Below, piece by piece: positions 45,388-52,168 of a stretch of 64,000 nt of DNA. Source of the DNA: Endoryza foliicola. Lineage in GTDB: Bacteria > Bacteroidota > Bacteroidia > Chitinophagales > Chitinophagaceae. The notes beneath the pieces were generated by a model, which did not search any database, was not told the origin of the DNA, and saw nothing but the letters and a program-made list of their open reading frames with translations. Positions within the stretch are counted from its first letter, which is position 1. Each line of letters opens with the position of its first letter. A program made the translations under genes and the position numbers. The stretch is taken from contig OZ245715.1 in the NCBI GenBank assembly GCA_965226965.1, positions 4,278,001 to 4,342,000 on the forward strand, written 5' to 3'.

Positions 45388-45470
45388 TACGCAATTTTTG
45401 CGTAGGGGTGTACGCAAATTCTGCGTAGAGGGTACGCAATTTTTGCGTAGGTATACGCAAATTCTGCATA
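45388..45470. repeat. Four phased palindromes, TACGCAAWTTYTGCGTA
   Basis: Copies begin at 45388, 45411, 45433 and 45454, so they are 23, 22 and 21 bp apart (about two helical turns). Copies 1 and 3 are identical (TACGCAATTTTTGCGTA), and copies 2 and 4 share TACGCAAATTCTGC. They lie about 200 bp upstream of the winged-helix Rep-like gene. Iterons of a replication origin or operators of an autoregulated gene are the two best explanations. Confidence 0.85.
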
Positions 45471-45559
45471 ACTAACTTTAACAAATAAATACTCAATAAA
45501 ATTTGGTATTGGATTTTTTTTTCGTTGTTTAGTAATAAATCAAACTTTTTCAAAATAAC

Positions 45560-45572
45560 CACATATTTATAA
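45560..45572 (+). promoter_or_regulatory. Phage promoter-like element, copy 10 (Rep-like gene leader)
   Basis: CACATATTTATAA on the plus strand, preceded by TTTTTCAAAATAAC. It lies 104 bp before the ATG at 45676, so the transcript would include the pseudoknot-like leader. Confidence 0.55.
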
Positions 45573-45592
45573 ATGTAGAACTTAAAGTCTAC

Positions 45593-45670
45593 CACCTTGG
45601 GAGCGGATTGATCCCCGCTCCCAGTCGGTAAGGTGAAATTAACCGACAATAACAATTTTTCATAACCGAC
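45593..45670 (+). promoter_or_regulatory. Pseudoknot-like structured leader of the Rep-like gene
   Basis: CACCTT (45593-45598) can pair with AAGGTG (45630-45635) around a strong hairpin GGGAGCGG/CCGCTCCC (45599-45606 with 45615-45622). Inside that stem GTCGGT (45624-45629) can pair with ACCGAC outside it, either at 45642-45647 or at 45665-45670, the latter 5 bp before the start codon. The crossing pairs make a pseudoknot. It probably controls translation of the gene. Confidence 0.65.
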
Positions 45671-45675
45671 ATAAA

Positions 45676-46296
45676 ATGAATTATGGTAAATCATACATCA
45701 AACTAGATGATACACTTTTACAAGTACCCAAAAAGCAACTAAGCCTAATACAAAAACTAATAGTTAGCTACATACTATCTTGGCAGGCCTCAAATAAAAC
45801 TTGCTATACTAGCCAAACAACCCTTGCCAACAATTTCAGTTCATCCCTACGTACAATTAATGCGGCAATTAGAAGTTTAAAAAAATATTCTTGGTTCAAT
45901 TTCTCAAAAAATAAAACCTCAAATAATACCCTTCAATTAGGGATTAATCTTGATGACCTTTTGCAATGGATAGAAAACCACTCCAATGCAACAAAGAAGG
46001 AAAATAAGGTAAACTCAAAGGTAAATAAGCCACAAATAGTACAGTCTGAGCAAGAACCCCAACAGATTGACAAAAACAGTGTAGATAATTCCGCAAAACT
46101 AGAAATTTCAAAAAACAAAAGAAACATCAAGAACCACATCTATCTAAATTCAAAAAAGCCATTTGAGGACATACTTTCTACATATTGCTCTAAAGAACTA
46201 GATGAACTTACCAAATTACTTAGTGAAGTTGAGTTTTACGATACATTGCGGGAACTAGAACAATATCATAGGGAAAAACAAGGAATTTTGATTTAG
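45676..46296 (+). CDS. Winged-helix replication-initiator-like protein
   Basis: The product has 206 residues. The N-terminal about 95 residues fit a winged-helix domain of phage or plasmid replication proteins: YIKLDDTLLQVPKKQ, then LIVSYILSWQASNKTCYTS, then TTLANNFSSSLRTINAAIRS as the recognition helix. The middle is a Gln/Asn/Lys-rich linker, and the end is helical (ELDELTKLLSEVEFYDTLREL). No helicase or primase is encoded nearby, so it would recruit the host replisome. The upstream repeats and structured leader fit a plasmid-like replication module. It could also be a transcription regulator. Confidence 0.55.
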   Translation: MNYGKSYIKLDDTLLQVPKKQLSLIQKLIVSYILSWQASNKTCYTSQTTLANNFSSSLRTINAAIRSLKKYSWFNFSKNKTSNNTLQLGINLDDLLQWIENHSNATKKENKVNSKVNKPQIVQSEQEPQQIDKNSVDNSAKLEISKNKRNIKNHIYLNSKKPFEDILSTYCSKELDELTKLLSEVEFYDTLRELEQYHREKQGILI

Positions 46297-46403
46297 CTAT
46301 ATATTAGCAAGTTTTTTTTAAAAATCCCATCTTTTATTTTGGGAGTGTGAGCAAATTTGTTAGATTATAATATAGGGACTCTAAAACACCCTAATAACAA
46401 ATT

Positions 46404-47141
46404 ATGACTTATTCTACAAGTGATCTTGTTGCAATGGTAAAGCATCGTTACGCTGTTACTACAAATTTTGACTTTAACAAATTAGATCAAATGGAACTAA
46501 TAATTCAATCGTTTGAACATAATTCAGCACCATTCTACCTAGCTTTCAAAAACGATACAAGTAAAATCACCCTAAATTTTGAAATGTATGGGGTTCTAAA
46601 ATCAATTCATGAAAGCACCATAAGTGAAAATGAATATGAATTCCATCATTTAGAAAATGAATTGGGTAATACCACCATTTCAGTAAAGGAAACTGAACAT
46701 AATATCTCAAAGACAACCCAAACAATTACAAGCCTTCCATTCGATATATTCAAAAACCCATATAGAGAACTGTATTCAGCCCTAGATAAAAAATATGGTA
46801 TTGACTTACTATTGATAAATCAAACGTTATTCAAATCCCTATATATAGATTCGAGTGGTACGAAACATTATGAACTAGATGAAAAAGCAATTGAATTTTC
46901 CCCATTTCAAATCGAAACTGGTAATGAATACAAGAAATTGATAATTGACCTAAAAAATAAAGAATCACTTAAAAGTATAAAGACTTATACCACTATAAGC
47001 GGTGTTCAAATTAAACAGGGTAAACATTTGGAAGTAATAGAAGAAGATCAAGATTTCGCCCAAATCAGAATAGAATACTACGATAATGATAAAAAAATTA
47101 ATACGATAAATAAAAAAATCAGGCTCCAATTAATGCAATAA
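46404..47141 (+). CDS. Phage protein of unknown function
   Basis: The product has 245 residues, with no signal peptide, no membrane segment and no recognised domain. It is mixed alpha/beta, with strand pairs such as LAFKNDTSKITLNFEM and FAQIRIEYYDND, and a helix in YRELYSALDKKYGIDLLL. It is 107 bp downstream of the Rep-like gene. The gap between them holds a weak hairpin (TCCCA with TGGGA, 46325-46344). It is probably an early or accessory phage gene. No better statement can be made. Confidence 0.5.
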   Translation: MTYSTSDLVAMVKHRYAVTTNFDFNKLDQMELIIQSFEHNSAPFYLAFKNDTSKITLNFEMYGVLKSIHESTISENEYEFHHLENELGNTTISVKETEHNISKTTQTITSLPFDIFKNPYRELYSALDKKYGIDLLLINQTLFKSLYIDSSGTKHYELDEKAIEFSPFQIETGNEYKKLIIDLKNKESLKSIKTYTTISGVQIKQGKHLEVIEEDQDFAQIRIEYYDNDKKINTINKKIRLQLMQ

Positions 47142-47341
47142 AAGACATTAACACACTCAATATCAATACATTAACGCACTTTCTGCATAAATGCCGCAAA
47201 ACGTTGACTTTCAAATATTTAGACAAATTCAACCCAAACTCAAAATTTTCAAACAGTTGATTTACTTGTAATTACAGTAAAATAACGCAAAACAAAAATA
47301 GTCTTATCTTTTGATTATCAATGAGTTATGAAATATTTAAT

Positions 47342-47371
47342 TTGGTAGATTCAAAATTTGATCTAGCTTTG
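47342..47371 (+). promoter_or_regulatory. Host-type promoter (TTG-N19-TAGCTTTG)
   Basis: TTG at 47342-47344 and TAGCTTTG at 47364-47371, separated by 19 bp, fit the Bacteroidota primary sigma consensus well. Transcription would start about 150 bp before the gene at 47531. It is one of the few host-type promoters in the phage, so the downstream gene may be active in the lysogen. Confidence 0.7.
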
Positions 47372-47530
47372 CACTATCAATTGAATACCTAGGTAGGTAC
47401 GTACATCAAAATCAGTAATTGCAATACTGATTCCGTTTTATTAGAGTTGTTCAAATACATGAAGTGACACGAATTATTAAACTCGTGAACGGGCAACTAT
47501 TTTTCAAACTTAATTACAAAAATTAAAATT
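47372..47530 (+). ncRNA. Long structured leader or small RNA, unassigned
   Basis: The 388-bp gap between the genes at 47141 and 47531 ends in this leader. Visible are the palindromes CCTAGG and GTACGTAC (47388-47404), a hairpin TCAGTA/TACTGA (47412-47430) and a second hairpin CACGA/TCGTG (47468-47487). The part before the promoter (47142-47341) shows nothing I can name. Whether the leader is a 5' UTR or a separate RNA is not decidable from sequence. Confidence 0.35.
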
Positions 47531-47932
47531 ATGAATCAACAAGGCGCACTATTGAGAAATATTCTAAGACTTGGAATAAATCGAATTGATATGCTACCAG
47601 TTCTTTTTAGAAATATTGACTTTGAAAATGTAAGGATAACTACAAACTCAGAGTGGGTTCAATTTTTATTAAATCCTCAAAACATTAATAACACTATAAA
47701 CAACACTGAAACACTACTAAATTTTGAATTTTCAATTCAAATCGACACGCCAAATCAACCTAGTATTTTCGTTAGTTTTAACTCAACACTTTTACCAAAT
47801 GAAATTAACTTCTTTCTAAACAACCAAGCAATAAGAATAGTGTTCAATTATGATCGTATGGAGTTTACAAGATTGAACATAAATGATGGCTCTACAACAA
47901 TTGAAAGATTTTCATTAACTAATCCCCTCTAG
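47531..47932 (+). CDS. Small phage protein, unknown function
   Basis: The product has 133 residues, rich in Asn, Ile and Phe, predicted beta-rich (FEFSIQIDTPNQPSIFVSF). There is no signal peptide or membrane helix. It is the first gene after a host-type promoter and a structured leader, so it may be expressed in the prophage state. No family is recognised. A lysogeny-related function is possible from position alone. Confidence 0.5.
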   Translation: MNQQGALLRNILRLGINRIDMLPVLFRNIDFENVRITTNSEWVQFLLNPQNINNTINNTETLLNFEFSIQIDTPNQPSIFVSFNSTLLPNEINFFLNNQAIRIVFNYDRMEFTRLNINDGSTTIERFSLTNPL

Positions 47933-47949
47933 TACTTTTCGAAACTGCT

Positions 47950-47961
47950 ACATATTTATAA
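47950..47961 (+). promoter_or_regulatory. Phage promoter-like element, copy 11
   Basis: ACATATTTATAA on the plus strand, preceded by TACTTTTCGAAACTGCT. The ATG at 47976 is 14 bp downstream. Confidence 0.6.
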
Positions 47962-47975
47962 ATAAATACACACTT

Positions 47976-48242
47976 ATGAGTAATACAAAATTTAAAGAAG
48001 AAAAAATCAAAGAAAATAAAGAGGCACATAGTAAGATTTTAAGGATGTTAAAATCAACTAATGACCAAGAAGCATTCGATAAAATAAACGATATTTTTAA
48101 TCGCATCAATGAAAAGTTATTTGTTACAGATTTCAACGATTTCAATTCAGGAAATGAATATTTCCATTTCCATCAAATCGAAATTCAGAAATTAGATAAG
48201 TTTTTAACTGAAAAAATTGAATCTAATCTACCTATGAACTAG
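47976..48242 (+). CDS. Small helical phage protein 1
   Basis: The product has 88 residues, highly charged and almost wholly helical (KFKEEKIKENKEAHSKIL, then FDKINDIFNRINEKLF). It has no known motif. It is the first of three small genes, each with its own promoter-like element of the same sequence. Such clusters of small acidic/helical proteins in prophages often hold anti-defence or host take-over proteins, but nothing here proves it. Confidence 0.5.
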   Translation: MSNTKFKEEKIKENKEAHSKILRMLKSTNDQEAFDKINDIFNRINEKLFVTDFNDFNSGNEYFHFHQIEIQKLDKFLTEKIESNLPMN

Positions 48243-48259
48243 TTCTTTTCGAATTCCCT

Positions 48260-48271
48260 GCATATTTATAA
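48260..48271 (+). promoter_or_regulatory. Phage promoter-like element, copy 12
   Basis: GCATATTTATAA on the plus strand, preceded by TTCTTTTCGAATTCCCT, closely like copy 11. The ATG at 48284 follows after 12 bp. Confidence 0.6.
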
Positions 48272-48283
48272 TAAAACATACTT

Positions 48284-48520
48284 ATGCAACAAGAATTTAT
48301 TCAAGAATTAAAAAAGGAAAGAAATGAATTGATTGAAGAAGCTAGTAATATCAATGATAATTTGATTCCAACAATTGATAGAATTTTCAACGATATAATT
48401 AGTGAGGCCGAATTACAAAATGAATTTTCATTGAGTGATTTGATTAGAATATCGAATAAGTTGGAAAAACTTAAGAAACCTATTTTGATTGACCTAAATA
48501 ACTATTCTATCAACTATTAA
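48284..48520 (+). CDS. Small helical phage protein 2
   Basis: The product has 78 residues, helical and charged (ELKKERNELIEEASNIND, then LIRISNKLEKLKKPILID). Its N-terminus is distantly like that of the next protein (a pattern of N-x-L/I-x-L followed by IDRIF/LDHIF). A terminator directly after it shows it is a single-gene unit. Function is unknown. Confidence 0.5.
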   Translation: MQQEFIQELKKERNELIEEASNINDNLIPTIDRIFNDIISEAELQNEFSLSDLIRISNKLEKLKKPILIDLNNYSINY

Positions 48521-48541
48521 ATCTATTCGCTATTTTTTTCG

Positions 48542-48576
48542 AAAAAAGTGGGGTGTTCGCCTCACTTTTTGTTTTT
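48542..48576 (+). terminator. Rho-independent terminator after small gene 2
   Basis: AAAAAGTGGGG pairs with CCTCACTTTTT (one G-T pair) around a TGTTCG loop, followed by GTTTTT. The next promoter-like element starts within 10 bp. Confidence 0.85.
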
Positions 48577-48579
48577 GCT

Positions 48580-48591
48580 GCATATTTATAA
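48580..48591 (+). promoter_or_regulatory. Phage promoter-like element, copy 13
   Basis: GCATATTTATAA on the plus strand (with TATAAT inside), directly after a terminator. The ATG at 48602 follows after 10 bp. Confidence 0.6.
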
Positions 48592-48601
48592 TTAAAGAGC
48601 A

Positions 48602-49132
48602 ATGAAAAACGAAATCAAAAAGAACCTAATTAATAATAGAATAGAACTAACTGCATTATTTTCTGAATTAAATAGTGATAGTGTAGATGTCCTAGATCAC
48701 ATATTCGATTACCATTTGCAAAAGCTTGAAGATATTAATGATGATGATATTGAGGAAATACACGAATTCATCAATAGTCTGAATAGTGACCTAGATCACC
48801 TCAATAAGATACTGAATAAGAACACATTTATTACTAAAAGGGAGGGGCTGAAAATGAAAGTGAAAAAACCGTCCGAAAAGCAGAAAAGAAACACACTCGA
48901 TATACTTCACGAAGAAATAGTATTAGAATTCACACGACACCTAAATGATCTAGTCGAAGCGGTGAAAAAAGAGGAATATGCTTTGGCCGAACTTATAAAA
49001 ACTTCATGGCATTTGGCCGCCAACAGATATTCTGAAATATTGGCCGACCAATTCGGTGAGGACAGGAAACAGTTCTTAGATAGAATCGTTGGTCAATTTG
49101 ATGAAGAGTTTTTGAAAAAAATGGAAATATAA
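48602..49132 (+). CDS. Helical phage protein 3
   Basis: The product has 176 residues, the largest of the three adjacent helical proteins. The first half is acidic (EDINDDDIEEIHEFIN), and the second half has a longer conserved-looking helical region with aromatic residues (IKTSWHLAANRYSEIL). No known motif is visible. A strong terminator follows its stop codon. It converges with the integrase gene, with about 118 bp between the ends. Confidence 0.5.
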   Translation: MKNEIKKNLINNRIELTALFSELNSDSVDVLDHIFDYHLQKLEDINDDDIEEIHEFINSLNSDLDHLNKILNKNTFITKREGLKMKVKKPSEKQKRNTLDILHEEIVLEFTRHLNDLVEAVKKEEYALAELIKTSWHLAANRYSEILADQFGEDRKQFLDRIVGQFDEEFLKKMEI

Positions 49133-49160
49133 AAAGGGGCTGAATTAGCCCCTTTGTTAA
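49133..49160 (+). terminator. Terminator between small-gene cluster and integrase
   Basis: AAAGGGGCT and AGCCCCTTT form a 9-bp stem with a GAATT loop. It has A-rich sequence before and TTTG after, so it could work in both directions. A second inverted repeat (GGGTTTATTTTAACCC, 49176-49191) lies between it and the integrase end. Confidence 0.8.
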
Positions 49161-49250
49161 CCAAAACTTGAACAGGGTTTATTTTAACCCGAATAAAAGT
49201 ACTATAAGTACAATTACTAGAAATGTTGTAAACCTCACTTTCCCTTGGGA

Positions 49251-50918
49251 TTAAACCCGTGAAACTAGGGATAATTCACCACTACCAATTTCAATTCGCT
49301 TATCTTCAATATTCACCCGTAATGCCTTTTTAGATGCCGTTTTGGTTACACTCGTACCAAGAAGAGTATAGGCGTACTTCTTTTTCTTTAACCGTAATCC
49401 GTCAGTATGTAGTATAATATTGTGTTGTATATCACCAATTGTAGTAAGTATAACCTTTGTCGAATTAAAATCTATTGGGTGTATGACAAGTGATTTTATA
49501 TACTTCTTGAAAACCTGTCTAATTTGATTACGGTCACCATTTTGAAAGACATCTATCTTGGTCTTATTATTTAGTAAGTTTTCAAGTGAAGTCTTTTTTT
49601 CAACAAGTGTACTCTTCAATAAGTTTAACTTACTTGAAATACCTGTTTCTTCTTTATCAATTTCTGCTTTACGGTCTTGGTATTGCTTTTTATTAATGTC
49701 CCCAAATTCAAATAACTCAAGTATTCTTTTCCTTCGATTTGCAATGCTTTTTAACTCAGTTTGGAAAGTAGATACTTGTGATTCAAGAACCTCAATTTCG
49801 TTTGTCAGTTTTGTTTTAATTTCTTCATCTTGCTCAGATTCTTGAAAATTATTAAAGAGCATATGTTTTCCAAAATAGTTGATAATACTATTTTCAAGCA
49901 GAGTAATATTAACACCCACGTTACCACAGTTTCCATTTTTCTTAAGTCGACTTGAACACATATAAATCTGTTCATCGGTCTTATACCTTGGAAAATAGTT
50001 TCTACCACATTTACCACAGGTGCAAAGGTCTTTAAGTAGATAATCGTAATTAACTAGAAAGTTCCTGTGTGTTTTTGTTTGACGAAGATTATTCGCCTTT
50101 TCATATGTTTCTTCGCTAACTATTGCAGGTGATTCAAACACTTCGCCTTTCCAATTTCGTTTCCCGCAATAAATGGAGTTCATTAACATAAGCCTAATTG
50201 ATGAATCATTCCATTTAATTTTATCCCCTGTCTTTTTAATCTTAAATTTTACCTCTTTATTTCCATGCGTCTTATTCATTCTTGTTGGCACACCCTTTTC
50301 ATTTAGTAGTGAGGCCAATTGCTTTGAACCAATACCCTCATTGTATTTATCAAATAGGTATCTAATAATTTTTGCCTCTTCTTCATCTATTTCCAAATAA
50401 CCGTCTTTCCCTTTTCGATACCCGTATGGAGTGTTAATAGTAGTCCATTTGCCTTTTTTCGCATATTGTCTAAGACCGCTCTTCGAGCGTTCTTTAAACA
50501 ATTCGGCCTCACTATTTGCAAACTCCATTAATACCTGCAATACGATGTTCATAATCGGATTTCGCTTTCCGCTTTTTATTGTTGTTTCTTTTAAGTTGTG
50601 AATATATATTGGAACTTGTTTATCGGTCAGATCATCAATAATTTGTCTTGTAGAACTTGGGTTTCGCCCAAGACGTGAAATTTCACTAGTATAAATTTGA
50701 TCGTAATACTTATTATTTTTTTCAATTTTATCTAACATGGCTGTAAGCTGTGGCCTTTCAGCTTTTTTTGTGTAACCCGATAATGATTCGGCATAGATGT
50801 CTATTTGCTTATCGGTATAGCCGTCTTTTTTTGCGACACTCACCAATTCATCTATTTGGCGGGTATAATCTTGTTTGTCAGACGTAGACACACGTGCATA
50901 GATTGCTACCTTGGTCAT
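49251..50918 (-). CDS. int: Large serine integrase
   Basis: The product has 555 residues. It has the resolvase catalytic domain (about 1-150) with the nucleophile S11 in YARVSTSDK and the arginine-rich part EISRLGRNPSSTR. A recombinase domain follows (about 160-260, with TPYGYRKGKDGY and ASLLNEKGVPT), then a zinc ribbon (CTCGKCGRNYF and NGNCGN, about 296-335) and a coiled coil (about 350-450). This is the full layout of phage large serine integrases, which integrate at a short att core without a partner protein and need a separate directionality factor to excise. It lies next to attR. Its promoter is inside the attachment site. Confidence 0.95.
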   Translation of the reverse strand: MTKVAIYARVSTSDKQDYTRQIDELVSVAKKDGYTDKQIDIYAESLSGYTKKAERPQLTAMLDKIEKNNKYYDQIYTSEISRLGRNPSSTRQIIDDLTDKQVPIYIHNLKETTIKSGKRNPIMNIVLQVLMEFANSEAELFKERSKSGLRQYAKKGKWTTINTPYGYRKGKDGYLEIDEEEAKIIRYLFDKYNEGIGSKQLASLLNEKGVPTRMNKTHGNKEVKFKIKKTGDKIKWNDSSIRLMLMNSIYCGKRNWKGEVFESPAIVSEETYEKANNLRQTKTHRNFLVNYDYLLKDLCTCGKCGRNYFPRYKTDEQIYMCSSRLKKNGNCGNVGVNITLLENSIINYFGKHMLFNNFQESEQDEEIKTKLTNEIEVLESQVSTFQTELKSIANRRKRILELFEFGDINKKQYQDRKAEIDKEETGISSKLNLLKSTLVEKKTSLENLLNNKTKIDVFQNGDRNQIRQVFKKYIKSLVIHPIDFNSTKVILTTIGDIQHNIILHTDGLRLKKKKYAYTLLGTSVTKTASKKALRVNIEDKRIEIGSGELSLVSRV

Positions 50919-50937
50919 AATTCATTGATTTAGAATG

Positions 50938-50968
50938 CAAATATACACCACCTAGTTTACATAAGCAA
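50938..50968 (-). promoter_or_regulatory. Integrase promoter overlapping the phage attachment half-site
   Basis: On the minus strand TTG (50966-50968) is separated by 20 bp from TATATTTG (50945-50938), a good TTG/TAnnTTTG match. The whole promoter lies in the phage half of attR (half-site 50944-50969), so it stays attached to int in both integrated and excised forms. Confidence 0.7.
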
Positions 50969-50999
50969 CAGATGCCGCGCTAGTTGGGGGCGGTAGCAT
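50944..50999 (+). other. attR: attR attachment site
   Basis: The phage half-site (TACACCACCTAGTTT... at 50944-50969) joins host comM sequence at CAGATG (50969-50974). Compared with the inverted left half-site, 16 of 26 positions match, including ACACC-x-CCTA. The symmetric centre lies inside AGAT, which suggests GA as the central dinucleotide. Confidence 0.85.
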
Positions 51000-51672
51000 T
51001 CCACAACCGGGTGAAATTTCACTGGCACACAATGGTGTCTTGTTCTTAGATGAACTGCCCGAATTCAAACGCTCGGCATTGGAAGTGATGCGACAACCGA
51101 TGGAAGAACGAAAAGTAAACATCTCCAGAGCAAAATTAGCTTTGGAATTTCCCGCTTCTTTTATGCTTATTGCCAGCATGAATCCCTGTCCTTGCGGTTA
51201 CTACAATCATCCTGAAAAAACATGCTCTTGTCCACCGGGCGGTGTTCAGAAATATTTGAACAAGGTATCAGGGCCGTTGCTCGACCGAATCGATTTACAT
51301 GTAGAAGTAACGCCCGTCCCTTTCAATGAACTGGCCAAAAAACAACAGGGCGAAAGTTCCTCGCAAATTCGTGAACGAGTGATTGCTGCAAGGGAATTAC
51401 AAGCCGAGCGCTATAAAAACGAACCGGGTATTTATTGCAATGCCCAAATGAGTTCAAAATCATTGAAAGAACATGCAGAGCTTTCCAATGTGGGACAAAA
51501 CCTGTTGAAAATTGCGATGAACAAATTGAATCTTTCAGCTCGGGCTTACGATCGAATATTAAAAGTGAGTCGCACCATTGCCGACCTAGCCGGAAGTCAA
51601 AGCATTCAGCCCGAACACGTAGCCGAAGCCATTCATTTTAGAAGTTTGGATAGAGAAGGATGGGCAGGTTAA
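50971..51672 (+). pseudogene. comM: comM (yifB), 3' part cut off by prophage
   Basis: This holds the C-terminal 232 codons of ComM. It begins with DAALVGGGSIPQPGEISLAHNG, continuous with the end of the 5' part after removal of the phage, and holds Walker B VLFLDELPEF, the NPCPCGYY / CSCPPGG zinc-like region, the arginine-finger segment GPLLDRIDLHVEV and the C-terminal helicase-like domain (LSARAYDRILKVSRTIADL). An ORF from a TTG at 51040 exists, but it has lost Walker A and no promoter is evident. Together with 20028-20870 it makes a 513-codon ComM. Confidence 0.92.
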
Positions 51673-51681
51673 ATGAAAAAA

Positions 51682-52074
51682 TTACTGATTAATGCGATAA
51701 GTACTGGTGTGAACAGACCTGTTCCCTCCCTTATCTAAAGCTATAACTGTCAATCTCATGGTTTGTTTTACACTTACCATTATGTTAAACTCATACGATT
51801 TTGTGAAACTAGCACTTCCAATGGAACTAAATTTTTGATCAATTACGGGAACGTAGAAACTATTCACAGAAGCAGAATCCATAAGGTTTATTTGAACTTC
51901 GTCTAGAACTTCATTATCAGTAACATCTACTCTAAATTGAAGCTTGCCCGTAAAAACATATTCTGATGGAGGATTTAATGGAACTACATTTATAGCAGGA
52001 AGTTCTTTATCCGTATTCTTAGAACATGAATAAAAAGCAATTCCAACTAAAACAATTGGTAAAAATTTGGTCAT
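51682..52074 (-). CDS. Small lipoprotein, hypothetical
   Basis: The product has 130 residues with a lipoprotein signal (VLVGIAFYSC, lipid Cys at residue 17). The mature part is a beta-sandwich-like domain (LQFRVDVTDNEVLDEVQINL, QTMRLTVIALDKGGNRS) that resembles DUF4625-type small lipoproteins of Bacteroidota. It is likely attached to a membrane and exposed to the periplasm or surface. It is convergent with comM, with a 9-bp gap. Confidence 0.65.
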   Translation of the reverse strand: MTKFLPIVLVGIAFYSCSKNTDKELPAINVVPLNPPSEYVFTGKLQFRVDVTDNEVLDEVQINLMDSASVNSFYVPVIDQKFSSIGSASFTKSYEFNIMVSVKQTMRLTVIALDKGGNRSVHTSTYRINQ

Positions 52075-52168
52075 AGGTGGTGTTTACTTGAAATTATTTC
52101 AAGTGTTACAACCATACAACTATGAACTGCTAATCTTTTGCAAAACTCTGAACAGTTCAATCATCCTT

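Larger units (their letters stand above)
20871..50970. mobile_element. Complete-looking tailed-phage prophage inserted in comM
   Basis: The element of about 30.1 kb is bounded by the 6-bp direct repeat CAGATG and carries a large serine integrase at its right end. It encodes both terminase subunits, portal, protease/scaffold, major capsid protein, tape measure (so a long tail), several tail proteins, holin and endolysin. No structural gene is obviously broken. Head morphogenesis genes lie downstream of the tail genes, an unusual order. It is clearly richer in A+T than the host flanks. No CI-like repressor or replicative helicase is recognised, so lysogeny control and replication depend on unrecognised genes or the host. 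Confidence 0.93.

Noticed and set aside
45593..45670. Known small riboswitch or self-cleaving ribozyme
   Set aside because: The stems do not match the conserved cores of preQ1, SAM-II, HDV-like, twister or pistol RNAs that I could recall; only the pseudoknot topology is supported.
45335..45694. 119-codon minus-strand frame over the repeat arrays
   Set aside because: Its sequence is generated by the direct repeats and palindromes (repeated PTQKLRT) and it runs through the structured leader of the Rep-like gene.
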